A DNA stretch of 64,000 nucleotides from Streptomyces liliifuscus (GTDB taxonomy: Bacteria; Actinomycetota; Actinomycetes; Streptomycetales; Streptomycetaceae): assembly GCF_016598615.1 (NCBI RefSeq), contig NZ_CP066831.1, positions 7,812,001 through 7,876,000 of the forward strand, read 5' to 3'. Both the position numbers and the translations under genes were made by a program. Position 1 is the stretch's first letter. Each line of letters starts with the position of its first letter. Positions 24,904-33,231 of this stretch are shown in pieces. The notes beneath the pieces are model-generated. The model was not told where the DNA came from. It saw only the letters and a program-made list of their open reading frames with translations, and did no database searches.

Positions 24904-25968
24904 ATGAGCGCTGTGACCCCCGCAGGAGGCGACACCGCGGCGGTCCGTTCCTGGCCCGCCCTGCTGAACGGCCTGCTGGACGGACACGACCTGAGCGCTG
25001 CCGACACCGCCTGGGCGATGGATCTGATCATGCGGGGCGAGGCGACCGACGCACAGATCGCCGGCTTCGTGGTGGCGCTGCGGGCCAAGGGCGAGACCGT
25101 CGAGGAGATCGTCGGGTTCGTCCGGGCGATGTACGAGCACGCGAACGTGATCGAGGTGCCGGGGGAGACCGTCGACATCGTCGGTACGGGCGGCGACGGG
25201 GCGAAGACCGTCAACATCTCCACCATGTCGGCGATCGTCATCGCCGGTACGGGCGCCAAGGTCGTCAAGCACGGCAACCGGGCGGCCTCCTCGGCCTCCG
25301 GGGCGTCCGACGTGCTGGAGAAGCTCGGGGTCAATCTGGAGCTGCCGACACACCGGGTGGCCCAGGTCGCCGAGACGGCCGGGATCACCTTCTGCTTCGC
25401 GGCGAAGTTCCACCCCGCGATGCGCTACGCGGGTGCCGCGCGTGGGCAGTTGGGGATCCGTACGGTCTTCAACGCGCTCGGTCCGCTGACCAATCCGGCG
25501 AAGGTGAAGGCGCAGGCCGTCGGGTGTGCCGATCCCCGGATGGCGCCGATCATGGCCGGTGTGTTCGCCGAGCGCGGCAACTCCTCGCTCGTCTTCCGCG
25601 GCGACGACGGCCTGGACGAGCTGACGACGACCGCCACGTCCCGGGTGTGGGTCGTACGGGACGGAAAGGTGCGCGAGGAGTCGTTCGATCCGCGTGACGT
25701 GGGGATCGAGCTGGTGCCCGTGGAGGCGTTGCGGGGGGCCGACGCCTCGTACAACGCGGATGTGGCCCGGCGGCTGCTGAACGGGGAGACCGGGCCCGTA
25801 CGGGACGCCGTGCTGCTGAACTCGGCCGCGGCGCTGGTGGCACTGACGCCGGGGGACGGGCCGCTCGCGGACCAGCTCCGGGCGGGGATGGTGAAGGCCG
25901 CGGCCGCGATCGACTCCGGGGCGGCGAAGGCGACGCTGGAGCGATGGGTGGCGGCGACGAACGCGTAG
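24904..25968 (+). CDS. trpD: Anthranilate phosphoribosyltransferase
   Basis: Second step of tryptophan synthesis: anthranilate plus PRPP gives phosphoribosyl anthranilate. 354 aa from ATG 24904 after CAGGAGC. Seen: PRPP site GTGGDGAKTVNISTM (~96-110), HGNRAASSASGASDVLE, and the anthranilate-binding RYAGAARGQLGIRTVFN with GPLTNPA. It stands apart from the other trp genes, next to qcrB as in M. tuberculosis (Rv2192c trpD beside the cta/qcr genes). TrpEG at 58.6 kb supplies its substrate. No attenuator is seen before this gene. Confidence 0.95.
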   Translation: MSAVTPAGGDTAAVRSWPALLNGLLDGHDLSAADTAWAMDLIMRGEATDAQIAGFVVALRAKGETVEEIVGFVRAMYEHANVIEVPGETVDIVGTGGDGAKTVNISTMSAIVIAGTGAKVVKHGNRAASSASGASDVLEKLGVNLELPTHRVAQVAETAGITFCFAAKFHPAMRYAGAARGQLGIRTVFNALGPLTNPAKVKAQAVGCADPRMAPIMAGVFAERGNSSLVFRGDDGLDELTTTATSRVWVVRDGKVREESFDPRDVGIELVPVEALRGADASYNADVARRLLNGETGPVRDAVLLNSAAALVALTPGDGPLADQLRAGMVKAAAAIDSGAAKATLERWVAATNA

Positions 25969-26002
25969 CCGCCGGCCGCGTGTGTTTGTCGGGTGCGGGC
26001 CG

Positions 26003-26074
26003 GCGGGGGCTGGTCGCGCAGTTCCCCGCGCCCCTAAAAGATCGCGCAGTTCCCCGCGCCCCTTTTAGGGGCGC
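26003..26074. repeat. Family A repeat, two direct left arms plus short hairpin
   Basis: A full 33-nt arm (26003-26035, one mismatch) is followed by a second shorter copy (26043-26063), whose end folds with aggggcgc (26067-26074). Placed after trpD and before the SAM-IV leader, so it can act as the trpD terminator. Confidence 0.75.
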
Positions 26075-26106
26075 CTCCCCGTCGTCCCGGTATCCGGACG
26101 GCCGGG

Positions 26107-26135
26107 TTGCGTCCGGGTGATCGTGTGGCAAGATG
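26107..26135 (+). promoter_or_regulatory. Candidate promoter for the SAM-IV leader
   Basis: TTGCGT (26107-26112) and AAGATG (26130-26135) separated by 17 nt; the predicted start falls at the first base of the riboswitch (~26141). The -10 is a poor match. Confidence 0.35.
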
Positions 26136-26140
26136 CAGGC

Positions 26141-26258
26141 AGGTCATGAGCGACAGTCATCAGGCCCCGGCCGACTGTCCGGCAACCCTCCGTCCGTGGC
26201 GGGGTGCCCCGGGTGAAGACCAGGCCGTAGGCAGTGAGGTCTACGGCAAGCGCGGACC
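26141..26258 (+). promoter_or_regulatory. SAM-IV riboswitch
   Basis: Recognised from conserved segments in order: GGTCATGAGCGAC, GGCCCCGG, CCGGCAACCCTCC, GGCGGGGTGCCCCGGGTG, GACC closing P1, then the distal hairpin gccgtag/ctacggc (26224-26247) and GCAAGCGCGGACC. The SAM-IV pseudoknot is visible: GTCCGTG (26192-26198) pairs with CGCGGAC (26251-26257) with one wobble. It binds S-adenosylmethionine and should lower expression of the downstream cysteine-desulfurase-like gene when SAM is plentiful. The pseudoknot strand overlaps a competing hairpin GGACCCCT/AGGGGTCC (26254-26278), a candidate expression platform. Confidence 0.88.
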
Positions 26259-26300
26259 CCTCGCATCACCAGGGGTCCTGGTCGTCCGAGGGAGCCTTCT

Positions 26301-26321
26301 GTGAGCAAGCGAATGCGATAG
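26301..26321 (+). CDS. Six-codon leader micro-ORF below the SAM-IV riboswitch
   Basis: GTG-AGC-AAG-CGA-ATG-CGA-TAG encodes MSKRMR. It is preceded by GAGGGAG with a 6-nt spacer, a better ribosome-binding site than most genes here. It lies 43 nt after the riboswitch pseudoknot and 99 nt before the main ORF, with an imperfect hairpin (ccacgc-gagct / agctc-gcgtgg, 26363-26391) in between. It may set ribosome occupancy of the leader. Whether it is translated is unknown. Confidence 0.4.
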   Translation: MSKRMR

Positions 26322-26420
26322 GGCGTAGAGCCCCGCCTCCGCACACCCCTTTTCACCTTCACCCACGCTTGAGCTCCATCAGCTCGCGTGGTGTTCCCGC
26401 CTGCCTCACAGGAGTTCGCC

Positions 26421-27812
26421 ATGTCTGTTTCCACCACTGCCCCCACCGCTGCCGCTGCCACCGACCAGGCCGTCTGCTGCGACACCTCCGCGTCGCTGCC
26501 CGTGCTGGGACGGGACGTCACCGTCCCGCTCGTCACCGGCGGTGAGGTCACCTACGCCGCGCTCGACTACGCCGCCAGCGCCCCTGCCCTGCAGCGGGTG
26601 TGGGACGACGTGGCCGCGTACGCCCCGTACTACGGGAGCGTGCACCGCGGGGCCGGGTACCTCTCCCAGCTGTCCACCGACCTGTTCGAGAACGCCCGCA
26701 GGACCGTCGAGGAGTTCCTCGACTGCCGTGACGGCGACCAGGTCGTCTTCACCCGGTCCACCACCGACTCGCTCAACCTCCTCGCCGCCGCCCTGCCCGC
26801 CGACTGCCAGGTCTTCGTCTTCGAGACCGAGCACCACGCGTCGCTGCTCCCGTGGCGGGACGCCCGCGTCACCTACCTCAACGCCCCGCGCACCCCGGGC
26901 GAGGCCGTCGCCACGCTGGAGCGGGCGCTCGCCGAGCGGGACCCCCACGGGCCGGCGCTGGTGTGTGTCACGGGCGCGTCGAACGTCACCGGCGAGCTGT
27001 GGCCCGTACGGGAACTGGCCGCCGCCGCGCACACGCACGGCGCCCGGATCGTGCTGGACGCCGCCCAGCTCGCGCCCCACCACCCCGTGTCCGTACGGGA
27101 GTTGGACGTCGACTGGGTCGCCTTCTCCGGGCACAAGCTGTACGCGCCCTTCGGCTCGGGTGTCCTCGCCGGACGCGCCGACTGGCTGACCGAGGCCGAG
27201 CCGTACCTCGCGGGCGGGGGCGCCTCGAGGAAGGTCTCGCGGCGGGTGGACGGCGGCGTAGACGTCGAGTGGCACGAGAGCGCCGCACGGCACGAGGCCG
27301 GGTCGCCCAACGTCATCGGCGCCTACTCCATCGCCTCCGCCTGCAAGGCCCTCACCGAGGCCGGCTTCGACACGCTGGTCGCCCGGGAGCAGCAGCTCAT
27401 CGACACCGTCCGGGCCGGTCTCGCCGAGGTGCCCGAGGTGCGTGTCCTCTCGCTCTTCGGCGACGACGCGCCCCGTGTCGGTGTCATCTCCTTCGTCGTC
27501 GAGGGCTGGAACAGCTCGCACTTCGCCGCCGCGCTGTCCGCCGAGTACGGCATCGGGGTCCGCGACGGCCTCTTCTGCGCCCACCCCCTCGTCCGCACCC
27601 TCCTCGGCAGCGACCCGCAGACCCAGGGCGAGTGCGGTGCCCCCGAGGCGGCGCCCGGCGAGAAGTCCCTCAACGCGATCCGCGTGAGCTTCGGCGCGGG
27701 CACGCCCGACGAGCACGTCGAGCGGTTCGTTCGTGCCGTCAAGGAACTCGTGAGCGACGGCGCGAAGTGGAACTACCGCACGGTGGAAGGGCGTTGCGTC
27801 CCGGCGGTGTGA
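26421..27812 (+). CDS. Class V aminotransferase fold protein, SufS/CsdA-like cysteine desulfurase homologue
   Basis: PLP-dependent class V enzyme of 463 aa. Seen: FTRSTTDSLNLLAAALP, ETEHHASLLPWR, VTGASNVTGELWPVREL, VLDAAQLAPHH with the PLP-aspartate, Schiff-base Lys in AFSGHKLYAPFGSG, and a candidate persulfide Cys in VRDGLFCAHPLVR, equivalent to the SufS active-site loop. Extra cysteines (AVCCDTS) lie at the N-terminus. Control by a SAM-IV riboswitch ties it to sulfur amino-acid metabolism, yet the exact substrate (cysteine, or a methionine-cycle compound) is not known. ATG 26421 follows CAGGAG. Followed by an 8-bp hairpin before convergent glycerate kinase. Confidence 0.82.
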   Translation: MSVSTTAPTAAAATDQAVCCDTSASLPVLGRDVTVPLVTGGEVTYAALDYAASAPALQRVWDDVAAYAPYYGSVHRGAGYLSQLSTDLFENARRTVEEFLDCRDGDQVVFTRSTTDSLNLLAAALPADCQVFVFETEHHASLLPWRDARVTYLNAPRTPGEAVATLERALAERDPHGPALVCVTGASNVTGELWPVRELAAAAHTHGARIVLDAAQLAPHHPVSVRELDVDWVAFSGHKLYAPFGSGVLAGRADWLTEAEPYLAGGGASRKVSRRVDGGVDVEWHESAARHEAGSPNVIGAYSIASACKALTEAGFDTLVAREQQLIDTVRAGLAEVPEVRVLSLFGDDAPRVGVISFVVEGWNSSHFAAALSAEYGIGVRDGLFCAHPLVRTLLGSDPQTQGECGAPEAAPGEKSLNAIRVSFGAGTPDEHVERFVRAVKELVSDGAKWNYRTVEGRCVPAV

Positions 27813-27831
27813 CCGCCGGTTCGACCGGCGG
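27813..27831. terminator. Small hairpin at convergent gene ends
   Basis: ccgccggt-tcg-accggcgg, 8-bp stem and 3-nt loop, starting right at the stop of the desulfurase-like gene. No T-run follows. Confidence 0.45.
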
Positions 27832-27871
27832 GTGGCTCCCCGAGCGTCCGCCGTTCCCGCCGGGGCTGCGC

Positions 27872-29056
27872 TCACACCCCCGCCCCTCGTGGCAGCCCCG
27901 CCCCCAGCAGGATCATCCGCAGGGCGCGCTCCGTCGCGTCGGTGAGGAGTTCGGAGGCTCGTAGGAGGGCCTCGGCCAGGGCCATCGGGGCGGGCAGGAT
28001 GCCGGTGAAGGCGTCCACGCCCGGGACCGTGTGGGCGCCCTCGCCGAGGGTGCCCGCCAGGGCCAGGACCGGGCGTCCGTTCAGCTTGGCGCGGCGGGCC
28101 ACCTCGGCCGGGACCTTGCCGCGCGGTGTCTGGTGGTCCAGGGCGCCCTCCGCGGTGAGGACCAGGTCGGCGCGGGCGAGGCGGGCGTCCAGGTCGAGAT
28201 GGTCGAGGAGCACCTCGAAGCGGGGGAGGAGACGGGCGCCGAGAGCGGCGAGCCCCGCGCCCAGGCCGCCGGAGGCACCCGTACCCGGGCCGCCGTACAG
28301 GTCGCAGGTGACCGGGAGGTCCCGGGTGAGGACGTACGCCCAGTTCTCCAGGCCCGCGGACAGCTCCTCGACCTGCGCGGGGGTCGCGCCCTTCTGCGGA
28401 CCGAAGACCCGCGCGACGCCGCGCTCACCGCAGAGCACGTTGTACGGGTTGCAGGCGACCAGCAGTTCCGTGTGGGCCAGGCGGGGGTCGAGGCCCTTCG
28501 GGTCGATGTGGTGCAGGCGGGTCAACTCCCGGCCGCCGTAGGGGAGTTCGAAGCCGTCCTCGTCGAGCAGGCGGGCGCCGAGCGCCTGCAGGGCTCCGGC
28601 GCCCCCGTCCGACGTGCCCGAATCGCCGCAGCCGACGAGGATGCGGCGTACGCCCGTGTCCAGGGCGGCGCGGATCAGCTCGCCGACGCCGTACGTGGTG
28701 GTGGCGCCCGGGTCACGCAGGCCGTGCGGGACGAGGGAGAGTCCGGCCACCGCCGCCATCTCCACGACGGCCGTGTCGGCGGAGCCGAGGCCGGATCCGG
28801 CACCGGATCCGAGCAGCGCGAAGTGGGTGCCCACGGGTTCGCCGAGCGGGCCGGTGGCGGGCAGGGCGACCAGCCGGCCCCCGGTCGCCGAGGCGAGGGC
28901 CCGGGCCGTCCCCTCGCCGCCGTCCACCAGCGGGATCAGGTCGACCTCGGCGTCCGGTACGACACGGCGTACGCCCGCCGCGATGGCGTCGGCGGCGGCC
29001 TGGGCGGACAGGGACTCCTTGAAGCCACTGGGGGCGACGGCGAAACGGGTCAGCAT
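27872..29056 (-). CDS. Glycerate kinase (GckA/GarK-type, GK family 2595)
   Basis: ATP-dependent glycerate kinase, 394 aa, making 2- or 3-phosphoglycerate from D-glycerate. Seen: N-terminal APSGFKESLSAQAAADAI, PLVDGGEGTARAL, GDSGTSDGGAGALQALG (~148-164), the DLYGGPGTGASGGLGAGL loop and LTAEGALDHQTPRGKVPAEVARRA, all typical of PF02595. Start at 29056 (MLTRFAVAPSGFKES), with AAGGAGC upstream. It follows an anion-transporter gene by 46 nt on the same strand, suggesting uptake plus phosphorylation of glycerate or a related acid. Confidence 0.9.
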   Translation of the reverse strand: MLTRFAVAPSGFKESLSAQAAADAIAAGVRRVVPDAEVDLIPLVDGGEGTARALASATGGRLVALPATGPLGEPVGTHFALLGSGAGSGLGSADTAVVEMAAVAGLSLVPHGLRDPGATTTYGVGELIRAALDTGVRRILVGCGDSGTSDGGAGALQALGARLLDEDGFELPYGGRELTRLHHIDPKGLDPRLAHTELLVACNPYNVLCGERGVARVFGPQKGATPAQVEELSAGLENWAYVLTRDLPVTCDLYGGPGTGASGGLGAGLAALGARLLPRFEVLLDHLDLDARLARADLVLTAEGALDHQTPRGKVPAEVARRAKLNGRPVLALAGTLGEGAHTVPGVDAFTGILPAPMALAEALLRASELLTDATERALRMILLGAGLPRGAGV

Positions 29057-29102
29057 GAGAGGGGCTCCTTGAGGGCTTTGCGGCCAGGACGGCTTGACGG
29101 CT

Positions 29103-30521
29103 TCAGGGCTTCAGGACCGGTACGCCGAGCAGCGGCCACACGGTGAGGGCGAAGAGCAGGACGAGCGCGGCCGTCAGCGGGGCCAGGACCGCGGACAGGC
29201 GCAGCAGGTCGCGCGGGGTGTACGTCGGTGTGCCGGGTATCTCGGCGAAGAGCGTGACCGGCTTGGCCGAGGCCGGGAGCGTGTGGCAGAAGCCCGCGGC
29301 GGCGGTGGACGCCAGCGCTGCCGCGACCGGGTTGACCCCCGCGCCCACCGCCGCCGCGACCACCAGCGGTACGAAGACGGAGGACCGGGCCGAACGGGAC
29401 TGCAGGACCAGGTGCGCGGCCGTGCTCACCGCGACGACGAGCGCGAGGAACAGCCATGGGGCCATGTCCCCCGGCAGCCCGGACACCAGCCATCCCGCCG
29501 CCCCCGAGTCCGCGAGCGCGACGCCCATCGCCATCGTCGCGGCCATGAAGAGGAGCAGCGACCAGGGAACGGTCTTCAGGGCGTCCTTCAGGCCCACGGT
29601 TCCGAGCGCGGGCGAGGCCGCGACGACCGCGCCGATCAGGGCGACGACCGCGGGGGACACCTGGTGGAGGGGCTCGCTGCACCACAGCGCGACCACCGTG
29701 GCGAGCAGCAGCGCGCAGCGCGACTCGGCGGGCGACCAGGGGCCGGTGACGGGCTGCTCGCTGTGCTGCTGGATGTCATCGGCCGTGATCCGTACGGGAG
29801 TTCGGCGGTCCGCGCGCCGCGTCGTCGTCAACAGCACGGTCTCCGCGGCGAGATGGGAGGACGCCACGGCCAACGGCAGCCCGAGCAGCAGCCACTGCGT
29901 GAAGTCGATACGGTCCCCGGTCGTCTCCCACAGCACCGACACCGTGATCAGATGCGCACCCGCACCGATCAGGGTCGCCACCGCCGACAGCAGGATCACG
30001 GTCGGAAAGAGCAGCGCCAGCATCACGACCAGTCGCTTCCGGTCGGCCAGCACCTTGGCGAGCGCGAGGAACACGGGCAGCGCGAGCGCGGCCCGGCCGG
30101 AGGTGGCGGGCACCGCGAAGGCCGTCACGACCAGCGCGGCCGTCGTCAGATGCACCAACTGCCTCACGCTGCGCGCCCCGCCCACCAGGAAGGCCGCCGC
30201 CCGCCCCGCGAGCCCCGTCCGGGCCACCGCGGCAGCCAGCACGAACGCGCAGATCAGCAGCCAGACCGTCGAGTCCCCGAGCGTGCCGAAGAGCGTCTCG
30301 CTGCTGATCACCCCGGTCACCGTGAGAGCCAGTCCCGCGCCCAGGGCGATGTACGTGTCGTCGATGGGCGTACCGATCCACGCACAGGTCGCCAGCGCGA
30401 ACACGGCCAGCGTCAGCCGCGCGTCACCACCGAGCCCGGGAAAGTTGCCGGGCACGATCAGCAGGGCACAGAGGCTCAGGGCCACACAGAGGACGGCGGC
30501 TTGCCGGAGATTCAGACTCAC
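29103..30521 (-). CDS. SLC13/DASS family anion transporter
   Basis: Inner-membrane symporter of the divalent-anion:Na+ (DASS/ArsB-like) group, 472 aa, with about twelve hydrophobic segments. Seen: two pseudo-symmetric halves with ISSETLFGTLGDSTVWLLI and ATSGRAALALPVF (re-entrant SNT-like hairpin, first half), and LADSGAAGWLV, LQSRSARSSVFVPLVVAAA, GFCHTLPASAKPV in the second. Substrates in this family are C3-C6 carboxylates or sulfate. Co-orientation with glycerate kinase suggests a hydroxy-acid such as glycerate; this is inference. Confidence 0.82.
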   Translation of the reverse strand: MSLNLRQAAVLCVALSLCALLIVPGNFPGLGGDARLTLAVFALATCAWIGTPIDDTYIALGAGLALTVTGVISSETLFGTLGDSTVWLLICAFVLAAAVARTGLAGRAAAFLVGGARSVRQLVHLTTAALVVTAFAVPATSGRAALALPVFLALAKVLADRKRLVVMLALLFPTVILLSAVATLIGAGAHLITVSVLWETTGDRIDFTQWLLLGLPLAVASSHLAAETVLLTTTRRADRRTPVRITADDIQQHSEQPVTGPWSPAESRCALLLATVVALWCSEPLHQVSPAVVALIGAVVAASPALGTVGLKDALKTVPWSLLLFMAATMAMGVALADSGAAGWLVSGLPGDMAPWLFLALVVAVSTAAHLVLQSRSARSSVFVPLVVAAAVGAGVNPVAAALASTAAAGFCHTLPASAKPVTLFAEIPGTPTYTPRDLLRLSAVLAPLTAALVLLFALTVWPLLGVPVLKP

Positions 30522-30597
30522 GACATCCAGAGTTCAACTACCCCGTGAGCCCCCAATGAGCCCCACATGAGGGAACCTTCACGCACAGGGCCCCGTC

Positions 30598-30627
30598 AGG
30601 GGCGCGGGGAACTGCGCGATCAGCCAC
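30598..30627. repeat. Family A repeat, single right arm
   Basis: aggggcgcggggaactgc plus gcgatcagccac between the divergent transporter start and the end of the response regulator gene; the only other feature is catgagggaaccttcacg (30567-30584). Confidence 0.75.
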
Positions 30628-30670
30628 GTCCGGCCCGCGGCCGAACAACGACCGACCAGACGGAGACCAC

Positions 30671-31333
30671 TCACACGGGTAGCCGATACCCCATCCCCCG
30701 CACAGTCTCCACCCGCTCGACCCCAAGCTTCTTCCGAAGCGAACGCACGTACACATCAACGATGTTGGATCCCGGATCGAAGTCGTACCCCCACACATGC
30801 GACAGGATCTGCTCACGTGACAGCACCTGCCCGGGATGCCGCAGGAACAGCTCCAGCAACACGAACTCACGGGCCGTCAGGTCAACAACCCGCTCACCCG
30901 CACGAGCCCGCCGCGTACGCAGATCGAGCGTGAGGTCACCCCCGCGCAGCACGGTGACCTCGGGGACCCCCGCCGCCGTACGCAGCCGCAGCCGCACCCG
31001 CGCGAGGAGTTCCTCGAAACGGAACGGCTTGGTCATCCAGTCGTCGGCGCCGCCCTCCAGACCCGCCACCGTGTCGCGTACGGAGTCCCGGGCGGTCAGC
31101 ACGATCACGGGGACCGTCACCCGGGCCTCGCGCAGTTCGCGCAGCACGGTGAACCCGTCCCGGCCGGGCAGTCCGATGTCCAGGATCACCAGGTCGAAGC
31201 CGCCGGTCAGCGCGTACTCGTAGGCGGAGTCGCCGTCCGCGACGACGGTCGTGGTGAAGCCGCCCGCGCGCAGGCCCTTCTCGACGAAGGAGGCGATGCG
31301 CTCCTCGTCCTCGACGATCAGGATGCGCTTCAT
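30671..31333 (-). CDS. OmpR/PhoB-family response regulator
   Basis: 220-aa winged-helix response regulator. Receiver 1-~118 with EDE (8-10), phospho-acceptor Asp52 in LVILDIGLPG, Thr in VIVLTARDS and Lys in WMTKPFRFEE; Trans_reg_C winged helix ~130-220 with LTAREFVLLELFLRHPGQVLS and the recognition region SNIVDVYVRSLRKKLG. It lies 46 nt below its sensor kinase gene. A perfect 10-bp inverted repeat upstream of the operon (33195-33218) is a candidate autoregulatory site. Confidence 0.92.
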   Translation of the reverse strand: MKRILIVEDEERIASFVEKGLRAGGFTTTVVADGDSAYEYALTGGFDLVILDIGLPGRDGFTVLRELREARVTVPVIVLTARDSVRDTVAGLEGGADDWMTKPFRFEELLARVRLRLRTAAGVPEVTVLRGGDLTLDLRTRRARAGERVVDLTAREFVLLELFLRHPGQVLSREQILSHVWGYDFDPGSNIVDVYVRSLRKKLGVERVETVRGMGYRLPV

Positions 31334-31379
31334 GTCGAACAGGCCTTTCCAGAAGGGGTGGTACAGGCGGTGCGGGCGT

Positions 31380-32933
31380 TCATGCGCGGTCCGTCTCGAG
31401 GAGCGGCTCCGGCACCGAGTCGAGCACGACGACGAAGGTGGCCCCGCCGCCCGGGGTCTGCCGCAGCCGGACCTTCCCGCCCCGGTGCCCCTCCGCGATG
31501 GCCCGCACGATCGACAGGCCGAGCCCCGCGCCGCTGCCCCGGGTGCCGCGCCGGGAGGTGCCGCGCCGGAACCGCTCGAAGATCACCTCGGCGTCCTGCG
31601 GCTGCACACCGGGGCCCGAGTCGGCGACGTACAACTCGATGCGGCCGCCGGCGACACGCGAACCGATGACGCGTGAGCCGATCCGGATCGACTGGCCGGG
31701 AACGGTGTGCTGCACGGCGTTCTGGGCCAGCTGGACCATTGCCTGGGTGATGCGCTGCGGGTCCAACTGGGCTTCTCCGTCGGCGACTTCGGCCAGTTCC
31801 CAGTGACGGTCGCCGAGGGTGCGGGCCTTGACGAAGACATCGGCGGTGAGTTCGGCGAGCTGCACGGGCTCGGGCGTGACGAAGTCCGGGCGCTCGGCCT
31901 TGGCGAGCAGCAGCAGGTCCTCGACGATGCGGCTCATCCGGTCCAGCTCGTCGGTGACCAGCCGGACGGTCTCCTCGCGCTCGGCCGGGTCGTCGCCCAT
32001 CAGCTCCAGATGGCCGCGCACGATGGTGATCGGGGTGCGCAGCTCGTGGCCCGCGTCGTCGACGAACTCGCGCTGGGCCGCGAAGGCGCGCTCCAGGCGG
32101 TCGAGCATCGCGTTGAAGGTCTCGGCGAGCGCGGCGATGTCGTCGTGGCCGCGGACCGGGATACGCCGGGTGAGGTCCTGCTCGGTGAGCTGCGCGGCGG
32201 CGGTACGCACCAGACGTACCGGCTTGAGGATCCGTCCGGCCACCACCCAGCCGATCCCCGTCGTCATCAGGAGCGCGACCCCGGAGATGGCGAGCAGGAT
32301 GCGGAACACCTCGTCCACGCGGTCGTGCTCGCGCCCCGGATGGAAGGCGACCACGAAGGCGGCCTCCGGTTCACCGCCGGAGCGGGCGATGGCGACCTTG
32401 GCCCACCTGACGTCCCCTGCGGCGCGGTGCAGCGTGCCGGTGGACCCGGCGGACCCGAAGATCTGCCGGCGGCCTGCCTCGTCCTGGTGCAGGGGCAGTC
32501 CCGCGGGGATCTCACGGTCCTGGACGAGCTTCGCAGGGGCCGCGTCCGGACCTCCCGCGAGCAGCCCCATCAGCTCCTCGTCCGGATCGGCGTACTGGCG
32601 CTCCAGGAAGACCTTGAGCAGCCGCCCCGGCTCGGTGAACCGCTCCCCGGTCGAGGGGTCCACCCCCCGCTCCTCGAAGTTCGCGAACTCGCCCGCCTCC
32701 TGGGCGAGCAGACCGCTGACGCGGGAGTCGACGTCCCGCAGGAGGATCGAACGGGTGGTCGTGGCCACGGCGGCGAGCGCGACGGCCATCACGAGCAGCA
32801 GCCAGAGCAGGATGCGGACCCGGGCCGAGATCCGCCGACGCGCGGGAACGGGATCGAGACCGGAATCGGACATGGGTGCGGGTACGGGCTCAGCCGTCGT
32901 CCCCGGGTCCGTCGTCATCGTCATCGTCGTCAC
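31380..32933 (-). CDS. HAMP-domain sensor histidine kinase
   Basis: Membrane sensor kinase of up to 517 aa. Seen: TM1 ~38-60, an extracytoplasmic sensor of ~145 aa, TM2 ~211-232, HAMP ~233-285 with GRILKPVR, HisKA with His296 in DDAGHELRTPIT, and HATPase_c (QLAQNAVQHT, VADSGPGV, GSGAGLGLSIV). Start is unsettled: the longest frame begins at GTG 32933 and overlaps the small upstream gene by 44 nt; ATG 32924 (spaced after GGTGAG) and ATG 32873 (17 nt after that gene's stop, no Shine-Dalgarno) are alternatives. Signal unknown. Confidence 0.9.
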   Translation of the reverse strand: MTTMTMTTDPGTTAEPVPAPMSDSGLDPVPARRRISARVRILLWLLLVMAVALAAVATTTRSILLRDVDSRVSGLLAQEAGEFANFEERGVDPSTGERFTEPGRLLKVFLERQYADPDEELMGLLAGGPDAAPAKLVQDREIPAGLPLHQDEAGRRQIFGSAGSTGTLHRAAGDVRWAKVAIARSGGEPEAAFVVAFHPGREHDRVDEVFRILLAISGVALLMTTGIGWVVAGRILKPVRLVRTAAAQLTEQDLTRRIPVRGHDDIAALAETFNAMLDRLERAFAAQREFVDDAGHELRTPITIVRGHLELMGDDPAEREETVRLVTDELDRMSRIVEDLLLLAKAERPDFVTPEPVQLAELTADVFVKARTLGDRHWELAEVADGEAQLDPQRITQAMVQLAQNAVQHTVPGQSIRIGSRVIGSRVAGGRIELYVADSGPGVQPQDAEVIFERFRRGTSRRGTRGSGAGLGLSIVRAIAEGHRGGKVRLRQTPGGGATFVVVLDSVPEPLLETDRA

Positions 32934-33153
32934 TCACCGGAGGCCGCGAAACGACCTCGTCACTCGGCGTCGGAGTCGGCGTGGGAGAGGCGGTCGACGC
33001 GGGCGTCGCGGACGGCGACCCGCTCTCCAACTCCACCTTGGGCGGCACCTTGGGAGACTCCGGACTGTCGGTCAGGGCGTAACTCGTGGCGGCGATCCCC
33101 AGAGGAATCACCACCACAGCGGCGAGAGCCGCCATCCGATGAGAGAAAACCAT
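32890..33153 (-). CDS. Small secreted or anchored hydrophilic protein with Asp run
   Basis: 87-aa protein. Seen: N-terminal hydrophobic stretch (MAALAAVVVIPLGIAATSYAL) acting as signal or anchor, then a Ser/Pro/Thr-rich linker, ending in seven consecutive Asp encoded by a gatgac repeat. The gatgac repeat also forms the start region of the downstream kinase. No domain. As first gene of the kinase-regulator operon it may be a cation-binding accessory to the sensor; this is inference. ATG 33153 lacks a clear Shine-Dalgarno. Confidence 0.65.
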   Translation of the reverse strand: MVFSHRMAALAAVVVIPLGIAATSYALTDSPESPKVPPKVELESGSPSATPASTASPTPTPTPSDEVVSRPPVSDDDDDDDGPGDDG

Positions 33154-33194
33154 GCCCCCGATGCTCCGGCCCTCACCGGTGCCCCCGATGAGCG

Positions 33195-33218
33195 CCGGAT
33201 GAAGAACTCTTCATCCGG
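33195..33218. promoter_or_regulatory. Perfect 10-bp inverted repeat upstream of the two-component operon
   Basis: ccggatgaag-aact-cttcatccgg, 42 nt before the start of the small protein gene (minus strand). Likely operator or promoter-overlapping site; autoregulation by the OmpR-type regulator is possible. Confidence 0.5.
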
Positions 33219-33231
33219 GCCGGGCCCCGCA

